From: Bacteroidota bacterium
GTDB taxonomy: Bacteria > Bacteroidota > Bacteroidia > NS11-12g > UBA955
Assembly (NCBI GenBank): GCA_027488495.1
Contig: JAIYBO010000242.1
Coordinates: 1-5,633, forward strand
Direction: 5' to 3'
Length of the DNA: 5,633 nt
Under the pieces are notes generated by a model, which saw only the letters and a program-made list of their open reading frames with translations, did no database searches and had not been told where the DNA came from. Positions 1 through 5,633 of this stretch are shown here, piece after piece. Position numbers and translations under genes: made by a program. Numbering within the stretch: position 1 is the first letter of the stretch; every line of letters starts with the position of its first letter.

Positions 1-1689
1 GTGATTTTGAAAGGTTTGAATCCAGAGACACAAGTTAAATTGGTGTCGCAAACAGCCAATACCAACGTTTGGATGTTGCCAAGTCAGATCGAATCAGTCA
101 TTGATACATTGGGTTTGGGGCCGCAGCGATATGTGCTGGGCGATTGGGTAGAGCGCGTAAGAATACTTCAACAAGAACAGGGTGTGGGCTCACTGTGTGC
201 CATGGTATTCAGCGATGCTCAAAAATCATTCATGGTGGGCGGTTTGCAAAAAACGCAAAACGAAAACATTGATTGGCGATTTGTGCAAATGGATCTCCAA
301 AGCGATGAGCTTGTGGGTGGCAATTTGAGTTTGGATACGGCTTGGTATATTTCTCAATTCAATGCAAATTCCAATGGCGCGGTTGTGTTGAAGGCCCGTG
401 TAACTCATCGTGGTGGTGATGTTTCTCAAGCGAAACTACAACTCAAATTGGGTGAAAAAACCTTGTTTGCACAACAAAAAGCCATCGGTAAAGGCGAGTC
501 TGTTGAATTTGAGGGCACTGTGAATCAGGCTGATATGGGACGGGGTTTGAGGTTGTTGTTGGGCGACGATGGTTTCAAGAGCGACAATGAATTGTTTTTG
601 CATCCCATCAAGACTTGGAAGACACAGGTGGGGGTGATTGGTTCGAATTCTGCGGTGGATGCGTTGTTTCAAGCGCAGCCTTTGTTGGTGAAGCGCGCTT
701 TGCGCTTGCCTTTGAATGTTCGTGATTTTGAGGCGCTCGCTGGTTTGGATGCGATCATTGTTATTGGGGATGTAAAATTGAGTGAGGCGGATTTGGTTGG
801 TTTAAAGACCCGGGTAGAATCAGGATTGGTTTGTTTACAATTTGCTGATCAACCAAACAGGTCTTCCATGAAAACGGTTTTTGGCGATGTTTTACAGGGT
901 GAGTGGAAATCCATCAATGAGCGAATTGCATTGCCAGGACTGAATCATCCTGTTTTTCAAGGGGCTTTTTCAGAAACATTGTCTGATAATACGCGATTGC
1001 CTGAAATCAGTGGCTCATTTCAACCCAAAGAAACTCCGAATGATGAGGTAGTTGTGCAAACAGAGGGTGGGGTGCCATTGCTCTTACAGCGAACCATGGA
1101 GAGCGGGGTACTGTGGATTTGGCTATCAGACTTGCAAAAAGGAAGTAGAAAATTGATGGAGTCTAGTTGGTTTTTGCCCATGTTTACCCAACTCATTGGC
1201 AGTAAAGCGGTCCAAGAAAAGCCCTTGTATGCCCATGTTTTTTCGAAACAATTGTTTCCGCTGCCGGGAAATATTCAGGTGGATGAGAGCGCCGCCAATT
1301 TGATTGGGAAAGGTGGACGATCGGTAGTAGAATTACAAACAAATGCCGAGCAACATACTTCCATGTATGTGGGTGAGGCCCCCAGTTTTTCCGGGGTGTA
1401 TCGACTAGAATCGCCCAGAACTGGTGAAAGTTTGGATTTGGCCTTCAATTGGGCACGCAATGAGTCAATTTTGGAGACAGATCCAGCGTGGGAATCGCTC
1501 CTTTTAGCTGGTGGGATGCCCTGGAAAACGTCTTTGGGCGATGGGAAATCTTCAATTTTACAGAATGAACCTTTAAAGGTGCTTTGGCGCTTGTTTTTGT
1601 GGGGGGCTGCCTTTTTCTTCGCAGTAGAGGTATTGCTGCTCATCGCGAGAAAAAAAATCAATTCAAAAGACAAAGAAAAACATGAATAA
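1..1689 (+). CDS. BatA-like (vWA-derived) membrane-anchored protein, 5'-truncated by window edge
   Basis: This is the C-terminal 562 residues of a Bacteroidota BatA-domain protein. The frame is open through position 1, so the GTG there is probably an internal Val codon and not a start. Known family members begin with a BatA/aerotolerance N-terminal segment of two membrane helices followed by a von Willebrand A-like domain; roughly 100 or more residues appear to be missing. Visible parts: the end of the vWA-like domain, with MVFSDAQKS at residues 68-76 matching the family's 'SDFQ' strand; a beta-rich middle (about 110-200) ending in DNELFLHPI; a second alpha/beta region from VGVIG (about 210) through AIIVIGD (251-257); a segment about 365-400 (GVLWIWLSDL); and one C-terminal helix at about 529-550 followed by a Lys-rich tail. 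I infer an inner-membrane anchor with a large periplasmic part. The biochemical role is unknown; the link to aerotolerance is by name only. The 3' end overlaps the next gene by 8 nt, suggesting coupled translation. Confidence 0.8.
   Translation: MILKGLNPETQVKLVSQTANTNVWMLPSQIESVIDTLGLGPQRYVLGDWVERVRILQQEQGVGSLCAMVFSDAQKSFMVGGLQKTQNENIDWRFVQMDLQSDELVGGNLSLDTAWYISQFNANSNGAVVLKARVTHRGGDVSQAKLQLKLGEKTLFAQQKAIGKGESVEFEGTVNQADMGRGLRLLLGDDGFKSDNELFLHPIKTWKTQVGVIGSNSAVDALFQAQPLLVKRALRLPLNVRDFEALAGLDAIIVIGDVKLSEADLVGLKTRVESGLVCLQFADQPNRSSMKTVFGDVLQGEWKSINERIALPGLNHPVFQGAFSETLSDNTRLPEISGSFQPKETPNDEVVVQTEGGVPLLLQRTMESGVLWIWLSDLQKGSRKLMESSWFLPMFTQLIGSKAVQEKPLYAHVFSKQLFPLPGNIQVDESAANLIGKGGRSVVELQTNAEQHTSMYVGEAPSFSGVYRLESPRTGESLDLAFNWARNESILETDPAWESLLLAGGMPWKTSLGDGKSSILQNEPLKVLWRLFLWGAAFFFAVEVLLLIARKKINSKDKEKHE
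1682..1689 (+). other. 8-nt start/stop overlap (ATGAATAA)
   Basis: The ATG of the dihydroorotase-like gene lies inside the last two sense codons of the BatA-like gene, whose TAA is at 1687-1689. The region just upstream is A-rich and has no Shine-Dalgarno sequence. A terminating ribosome would sit on the new start, so translational coupling is the simplest reading (inference). Confidence 0.75.
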
Positions 1690-2965
1690 TACCACTTTGC
1701 TTCAAAACGTTAAGTTGTTTGATCCCAGTAGTGATTTGCACAATCAAACGGTTGAGATACTAGTAAAAAATGGATTGATTGAATCGGTGGGTGAGGGTTT
1801 GGGGATGGCTGCCGCGGAGGTGATTAATTGCGGAGGCGCATATGTTTCTGTGGGTTGGCTAGATGCATTTGGGTTTTGTCCAGACCCAGGAGAGCCTTGG
1901 AAAGAGAGTTTGCAATCGTATACGGAAGCGGCCCAAATGGGTGGATTTACTCAAGTGGCTGCCTTGTGCGGGACTTCGCCAAAATCGGACAATGAATCGG
2001 TGATTTCACAAGTGAAGCAGGTGGGTTCGTTGTTGAGGGCAGAAATTCTGCCTCTGGGGCATTCAAGTGTTGCCGGCGAAGCCAAGGAAATGGCAGAGGT
2101 CTTTGAGATGCATCGGGCGGGTGCTGTGGCGTTTACAGATGGTATTCATCACAGTGCTTCATTGGGTCTTAGAACCAAGTTGATGCAATATTGTGCTTCA
2201 TTGGGACTGAAATATTTGCATTACCCTTTTCAGAAACAGTTGGCGCCAGACGGTAAAATTCACGAAGGTTTGGTGAACGCAACATTGGGTTTTAAAGGTA
2301 TTCCATCGGTGAGTGAGACCGTTGAATTGTTGGCCGATATTGAGTTGGCGAAATATTTAAAATGCCCCTTGCACGTTTTGTGTGTGAGCAGTGCCGAGGG
2401 TGTGGATTTGATTCGGGCGGCAAAAAAAGACGGTGTTGACATTCATGCATCGGTGCCCGTGCTCAATTTGTTATATACCGATGAATGGCTCACCGGATTT
2501 GATGAGAACTTGAAGGTTTTGCCGCCTTTGCGTTCCAACATTGATCGTAAGGCATTGCTTTTGGGATTGTTGGATGGTACTTTGGACGCTGTGGTGAGCA
2601 ATCATCACCCGGAGGACATCGAATCGAAAAAAGTGGAGTTTGATTATGCGGCTTGGGGCGCGGCGACCATTTCGCAAGTCTTTCATTTGATGTGTAAAGC
2701 ATTTGAAAATGAGTTGCCAGAAAATTGGGTGCCTTTGTTGTACCGTGGAAGTCGGAATTTCTTGGGAATTCATCCGCGGAGTGTGGCGGCGGGAGAGCCG
2801 GCGGCATTGACCTTTTTTGAGCTCGGTGGGGAGTATCGCTTCGAGAAAACAAATCGGAGGTCAAGGGCATACAACGTACCTTTGACGGAGGACGTGCTCA
2901 AGGGTAGGGTGGTAGCCACCATGCGCAATGGCTGTTATATGATAAATCATGATGGATCGAATTAA
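1682..2965 (+). CDS. Dihydroorotase-like amidohydrolase homologue, probably catalytically inactive
   Basis: A 427-residue protein of normal type I dihydroorotase length. The family layout is intact: an N-terminal beta-sandwich strand (VKLFDPSSDL), GWLD at 58-61, DPG at 68-70, GGFT at 87-90, a MAEVFEMHRAGAVAFTDG segment (137-154), IHEG at 193-196, GIPSVSE (206-212), the PPLR loop at 281-284, KKVEF (316-320) and a C-terminal sandwich ending in the KGRVVATMRNG strand. The catalytic centre is not intact. The metal-binding HxH is Phe63-Gly-Phe65, the following substrate Arg is Pro67, the substrate Asn of the 'PNT' motif is Gly97, the third and fourth His ligands align with Tyr181 and Cys234, and the catalytic Asp of 'DHxP' is Asn307. 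True dihydroorotase activity is therefore unlikely. Inactive homologues are known as structural partners of aspartate transcarbamoylase (Pseudomonas PyrC'), and from memory other Bacteroidota carry similar HxH-less copies. The start is the ATG inside the upstream gene's last codons, preceded by an A-rich stretch. Automatic annotation as pyrC would probably mislead. Confidence 0.88.
   Translation: MNNTTLLQNVKLFDPSSDLHNQTVEILVKNGLIESVGEGLGMAAAEVINCGGAYVSVGWLDAFGFCPDPGEPWKESLQSYTEAAQMGGFTQVAALCGTSPKSDNESVISQVKQVGSLLRAEILPLGHSSVAGEAKEMAEVFEMHRAGAVAFTDGIHHSASLGLRTKLMQYCASLGLKYLHYPFQKQLAPDGKIHEGLVNATLGFKGIPSVSETVELLADIELAKYLKCPLHVLCVSSAEGVDLIRAAKKDGVDIHASVPVLNLLYTDEWLTGFDENLKVLPPLRSNIDRKALLLGLLDGTLDAVVSNHHPEDIESKKVEFDYAAWGAATISQVFHLMCKAFENELPENWVPLLYRGSRNFLGIHPRSVAAGEPAALTFFELGGEYRFEKTNRRSRAYNVPLTEDVLKGRVVATMRNGCYMINHDGSN
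2949..2965 (+). other. 17-nt gene overlap with tandem ATG start
   Basis: The DUF4199 gene starts at ATGATG while the dihydroorotase-like frame continues to its TAA at 2963-2965. Together with the 8-nt overlap upstream, this welds the first three genes into one coupled translational unit (inference from overlap). Confidence 0.7.
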
Positions 2966-3521
2966 ATTGTTGGCGAACCGCGCATCTGTGTTTCACGGTG
3001 TGTTGGCTGGGGTGTTTATCTTCATGGCGAAGGTGGTTGTTTATGTGACTCAACATTGGGAATATCGGTTTTTGCCGGCATTTACATTTTTGTCGTTTTT
3101 GATCATTCTCGCAGCGATGGTGATGGGCGGTTTGGGCGATAAACGTCAGTTAGAAGGCCGACATTACAACTACAAAAGCGCTTTGATGAGTTGTTTTCGG
3201 GCGGTTTTGTTCGCGGTGTGTTTGGGTACGATGGCCGATACGGTGTTGTATTCTTTGATTGATACCAGTTTGGTGGAGCAAACCAAGTCTATCATGATTG
3301 AACAAATGCAAGTGAGTTTGGGACAGTCGAAATTTTTATCGAATGAAGACATGGACAAAGTGGTGAAGGGCATTCGCGAAGCAGAATTGGGTACGTTCTG
3401 GGGCTATTTATCAGGCCTTCCGGGTTTGATAGTGGGCAATATGTTGTTTGGATTGATTGTTGCGCGATTTTTAAGGGTAAAGAACGAGCAAGATTGGTTG
3501 AACGATTCAGAGGTGGTTTGA
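2949..3521 (+). CDS. DUF4199-family four-helix integral membrane protein
   Basis: A 190-residue hydrophobic protein. The pattern of helices and the periplasmic loop match the Bacteroidota DUF4199 family, whose function is unknown. Four membrane segments are visible at about residues 12-34, 41-61, 77-104 and 148-174. Positive charges at the N-terminus (R4, K6, R11), in the loop after helix 2 (KR at 65-66, R71, K76) and at the C-terminus (R173, R176, K178) predict that both ends and the 62-76 loop are cytoplasmic. The 105-147 loop, charged and helix-prone and rich in Glu, Lys and Met, would then be periplasmic; such a loop between helices 3 and 4 is typical of the family. The gene begins with two consecutive ATG codons (2949 and 2952), both inside the upstream gene, and no Shine-Dalgarno sequence is seen. 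Which ATG is used cannot be settled from sequence. Overlap with the dihydroorotase-like gene suggests co-expression and perhaps a shared membrane-associated function (inference). Confidence 0.8.
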   Translation: MMDRIKLLANRASVFHGVLAGVFIFMAKVVVYVTQHWEYRFLPAFTFLSFLIILAAMVMGGLGDKRQLEGRHYNYKSALMSCFRAVLFAVCLGTMADTVLYSLIDTSLVEQTKSIMIEQMQVSLGQSKFLSNEDMDKVVKGIREAELGTFWGYLSGLPGLIVGNMLFGLIVARFLRVKNEQDWLNDSEVV

Positions 3522-3546
3522 GGATTGTTTAGGTTAAAATATATTT
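3522..3546 (+). other. Short AT-rich intergenic gap, no terminator visible
   Basis: These 25 nt form the longest non-coding stretch in the window. There is no inverted repeat or T-tract suggesting a terminator, so transcription may continue from the upstream block into the methyltransferase gene. The AT-rich stretch just before the ATG is typical of Bacteroidota translation starts, which do not rely on a strong Shine-Dalgarno sequence. Confidence 0.55.
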
Positions 3547-4344
3547 ATGATTAAAGCCATTTCATCTGCACAGAATCCTTGGTTGAAGGAGGTTTTGGCT
3601 TTGCAAGAGAAGAACAGGCATCGCAAGGCATTGGGGCGTTTCACGGTTGAGGGTCTGAACGAGGTACGCTTGGCGATGAAGGCGGGGCTCAACTTGATTC
3701 AGGTGGCGATCAATCCCAAAAAGATGGGTTGGGATCAGGTGATGGATAGTTTGGGTGTGAAGCAGTTTGGCGATAGGGTGGAGTTGCTGGAGTTGAATGA
3801 CATTGTTTGGGCGAAGGTGGTTGTGAAGGAGAGTGGCTTGAACGTGTTGGGGGTGTTTGAATTGCCAAAGCAGCCGGCTGTTTGGGCGCCAAAAGACGGG
3901 GAATTTTACTTGATGGTAGAATCGGTTGAAAAGCCAGGTAATTTGGGCGCATTGCTTCGTTCTGCAGATTCTGCGGGCGCAAACGGGGTGGTTTTGTGCG
4001 ATGAGCGGATCGACGGGTTTCATCCGCAAGTGATAAGGAATAGCGTGGGAACGGCTTTTACTGTGCCCCTGTTTGTAATGGATTCGGCGAAAGCATGGGA
4101 AATTATCGAACAGAATAAAGTAAAACTGTTTACCACTTTTATGGAAGATGCGGTGAGTGTGTGGGATGCTGATTTGAGTGGCACAGTGGCGATGATTGTG
4201 GGGACAGAGCATCAAGGGGTGTCGGATTTTTGGCGGGGTAAGGGTGTGAATGTGAACATTCCGATGTTTGGGACCGTGGATAGTTTGAACGTTTCGGTGG
4301 CGGCATCTTTGTTGATGTACGAGGCGAAAAGGCAAAGGAAATAA
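3547..4344 (+). CDS. TrmH/SpoU-family RNA 2'-O-ribose methyltransferase
   Basis: A 265-residue cytoplasmic enzyme expected to transfer a methyl group from S-adenosylmethionine to a ribose 2'-OH of rRNA or tRNA. The N-terminal ~110 residues are the substrate-binding domain, opening with ISSAQNPWLKEV and the R31-F-x-V-E-G turn typical of the family. The SPOUT knotted catalytic domain covers about 119-260. Motif 1 is at 129-141 (KPGNLGALLRSAD), motif 2 at 217-226 (IVGTEHQGVS) and motif 3 at 238-254 (IPMFGTVDSLNVS). The residues matching T. thermophilus TrmH Asn35, Arg41, Glu124, Ser150 and Asn152 are all present as N132, R138, E221, S246 and N248, so it should be active. The target nucleotide cannot be deduced: the family includes 23S rRNA (RlmB-like) and tRNA (TrmH-like) enzymes. 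The length is normal for the family. It follows a 25-nt AT-rich gap after the DUF4199 gene and precedes the next gene by 9 nt. Leucine is encoded by TTG in 20 of 26 cases. Confidence 0.93.
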   Translation: MIKAISSAQNPWLKEVLALQEKNRHRKALGRFTVEGLNEVRLAMKAGLNLIQVAINPKKMGWDQVMDSLGVKQFGDRVELLELNDIVWAKVVVKESGLNVLGVFELPKQPAVWAPKDGEFYLMVESVEKPGNLGALLRSADSAGANGVVLCDERIDGFHPQVIRNSVGTAFTVPLFVMDSAKAWEIIEQNKVKLFTTFMEDAVSVWDADLSGTVAMIVGTEHQGVSDFWRGKGVNVNIPMFGTVDSLNVSVAASLLMYEAKRQRK

Positions 4345-4353
4345 TTCGCAGCG

Positions 4354-5633
4354 ATGGTGAAGGTGCATGAGATTCAACAAATTGGTGTTTTGGGTGCGGG
4401 ACGAAGTGCAGGATATTTAATCGAGTATTTGGGCGGGTATTGCCAATTGCATGGAAAAGCCTTGAAAGTGTATGATCAGCATTTTGATCGATTGAAAGGG
4501 TCTTTTGATGTGTTGGATTCAACAGAATTGTGCGAAGCGAATTTGGGCGATGCCGCGGTGTTGGATGCGGTGATCTCTGGTTTGCAATTGGTGGTGAGTG
4601 TTTTACCGCCCACCATGCACCTAGCAGTGGCCAAGGCTTGTTTGAAACACGGATGTCATTTGTTTACGGCTTCTTACACGTCTAGCGAAATGAAGTCATT
4701 GGGCGATGAGGCTGAGGCGAAGGGGTTGTTGTTTATGAATGAATTGGGCTTGGATCCAGGCATCGATCATTTGAGCGCGAGTAGGTTGTTTGAGCAGGTA
4801 CATCAAAAGGGATTTGCGATAGAGAGTTTTGAAAGTCATTGTGGTGGATTGGTGGCAAGGGAAGATTGCGGAGAGAATCCATGGCAATATAAATTTACTT
4901 GGAATCCAACCAATGTGGTGTTGGCGGGCCAGGGTGGCGATAGTATTTGGCGGGAACAAGGCATTGAGCAGCATGTGGCGGGGATGAAGATTTTTGCCAG
5001 TGCCAAAGAGATTGAAGTGCCAGGGTTGGGTGTGTTTGATGTGTATCCCAATCGCAACAGTTTAACCTATGAAGCGTTGTATGGTTTGCAGGAGGCGAGT
5101 ACCTTGCTGAGAGGTACGTTGCGACGTAAAGGCTATTGCGAAGCATGGAATGAGCTCGTTGAAATGGGTTTTACCAATTCAAGTGAATTGCTCAACATGG
5201 ATTGTGCTGCGGCATGGTTTACCCACGTTTCTGGGTTTGCAGATACGGACGCTTGGTTGGCAGATTTGGCTGATCGCGGGAAATCTCATTTGTGCGGTTA
5301 TATGTCGTTTTTGCGCTTGAATGAAGGCTTGGAAGGGTTAGAAGTTCATGGCAAAACGTCGGCACAGGTATTTGAGCAGATTTTATTGGATCGATGGGCA
5401 TTGGGTTCAGACGATAAAGATGAAGTGGTTATGGTGCATCGTTTGGGATTGGTAGGGCAAAACGGGGAGAAGAAGGTGTGGTATTCGGTGCTACAGGTAT
5501 TGGGCGAAGGGGGCGATCGCACGGCGATGGCTAAAACGGTGGGTTTGCCTTTGGCGATGGGTGTGGAAACATTTCTAGAGGGTGAATCTCAGGGGGTGGG
5601 TGCGGTTGTGCCGTTTGAAAAATCTTGGTATCA
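4354..5633 (+). CDS. Saccharopine dehydrogenase/reductase family protein (LYS9-like), 3'-truncated by window edge
   Basis: From ATG 4354 the frame is open for 426 codons to the window edge. Family members are about 440-460 residues, so only the last ~20-30 are missing. The N-terminal NAD(P)-binding Rossmann domain shows IGVLGAGRSAG (Gly14, Gly16, Gly20), the acidic end of strand 2 at Asp41, VSVLPP at about 82-87 and ASYTSSEM at 106-113. The catalytic/saccharopine-binding domain shows E-LGLDPGIDH (130-139), HCGGLVARED (162-171), NPWQYKFTWNP (175-185) and YPNRNSLTY (231-239). Other fungal and bacterial relatives, as I recall, often read NRDS at the last motif; here Asn235 replaces Asp. The expected reaction is reversible cleavage or formation of saccharopine between glutamate and 2-aminoadipate semialdehyde, which in bacteria most likely serves lysine catabolism; oxidative direction and NAD/NADP preference cannot be judged. 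A GGAAA-type purine run (4335-4340, AAGGAA) lies 13 nt upstream, at weak Shine-Dalgarno spacing. The upstream TAA is in the same frame, so the start cannot lie further upstream than four codons. Confidence 0.9.
   Translation, partial: MVKVHEIQQIGVLGAGRSAGYLIEYLGGYCQLHGKALKVYDQHFDRLKGSFDVLDSTELCEANLGDAAVLDAVISGLQLVVSVLPPTMHLAVAKACLKHGCHLFTASYTSSEMKSLGDEAEAKGLLFMNELGLDPGIDHLSASRLFEQVHQKGFAIESFESHCGGLVAREDCGENPWQYKFTWNPTNVVLAGQGGDSIWREQGIEQHVAGMKIFASAKEIEVPGLGVFDVYPNRNSLTYEALYGLQEASTLLRGTLRRKGYCEAWNELVEMGFTNSSELLNMDCAAAWFTHVSGFADTDAWLADLADRGKSHLCGYMSFLRLNEGLEGLEVHGKTSAQVFEQILLDRWALGSDDKDEVVMVHRLGLVGQNGEKKVWYSVLQVLGEGGDRTAMAKTVGLPLAMGVETFLEGESQGVGAVVPFEKSWY

Noticed and set aside
1..3. GTG at position 1 as the start of the BatA-like gene
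   Set aside because: The frame is open to the window edge and the family's N-terminal membrane helices and the first part of its vWA-like domain are missing, so the true start must lie upstream.
1601..1607. G-run (GGGGGG) and other G-rich tracts as possible G-quadruplexes
   Set aside because: I saw no set of four closely spaced G-tracts of three or more in a regulatory position; the runs fit the general G bias of the coding strand.
1275..1673. Minus-strand open frame of 132 codons inside the BatA-like gene
   Set aside because: It lies wholly within a well-supported + strand coding region and has no recognisable domain or start signal; it is a shadow of the real frame.
3517..3547. Possible Bacteroidota promoter: TTTG (3517-3520), 19-nt spacer, TATATTTA (3540-3547), close to TTTG/TAnnTTTG
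   Set aside because: The -7 box overlaps the ATG at 3547, so transcription would begin downstream of the start codon and the next in-frame ATG is about 44 codons later. The last box base also mismatches. Chance in AT-rich DNA is more likely.
3562..4380. Long minus-strand open frame (272 codons) antisense to the whole methyltransferase gene
   Set aside because: Its composition is dominated by His, Pro, Arg and Gln, as expected from reading ATG/GTG/TTG-rich sense DNA backwards. The + strand carries all SpoU motifs, and the antisense frame resembles no family I know.
5511..5520. GCGATCGC palindrome, resembling the HIP1 octamer of cyanobacteria
   Set aside because: I noticed only one copy, inside a coding region of a Bacteroidota-like genome, explained by adjacent GGC GAT CGC codons.

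Overview
The window holds five tightly packed genes, all on the + strand, with almost no non-coding DNA. They look like chromosomal genes of a member of the Bacteroidota, probably Flavobacteriales or a close relative. The evidence is the gene families (a BatA-like protein, a degenerate dihydroorotase-like protein, a DUF4199 membrane protein, a TrmH-family methyltransferase and a two-domain saccharopine dehydrogenase) together with A-rich start regions that have little or no Shine-Dalgarno sequence. Genus and species cannot be read from the window. I see no RNA genes, mobile elements, CRISPR arrays or convincing terminators.

Layout. Positions 1-1689 are the 3' part of a large BatA-like envelope protein whose 5' end lies outside the window. 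It overlaps by 8 nt with a dihydroorotase-family gene (1682-2965). That gene overlaps by 17 nt with a gene for a four-helix DUF4199 inner-membrane protein (2949-3521). These three genes form a translationally coupled block. After a 25-nt AT-rich gap comes a TrmH/SpoU-family RNA 2'-O-ribose methyltransferase (3547-4344). Nine nt later, in the same frame, a saccharopine dehydrogenase/reductase-family gene begins (4354) and runs off the right edge about 20-30 codons short of its expected end.

Main point of interest. The dihydroorotase-family protein has lost every histidine metal ligand I can align (HxH to FxF, later His to Tyr and Cys), the catalytic Asp (to Asn), and the substrate-binding Arg and Asn. 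The fold-defining segments remain and the reading frame is clean, so it is best read as a conserved pseudoenzyme. It is embedded between two membrane or envelope genes rather than pyrimidine genes, which suggests a structural, regulatory or new catalytic role. Apart from this, the window looks like ordinary core-genome sequence with a strong G-over-C bias on the coding strand.
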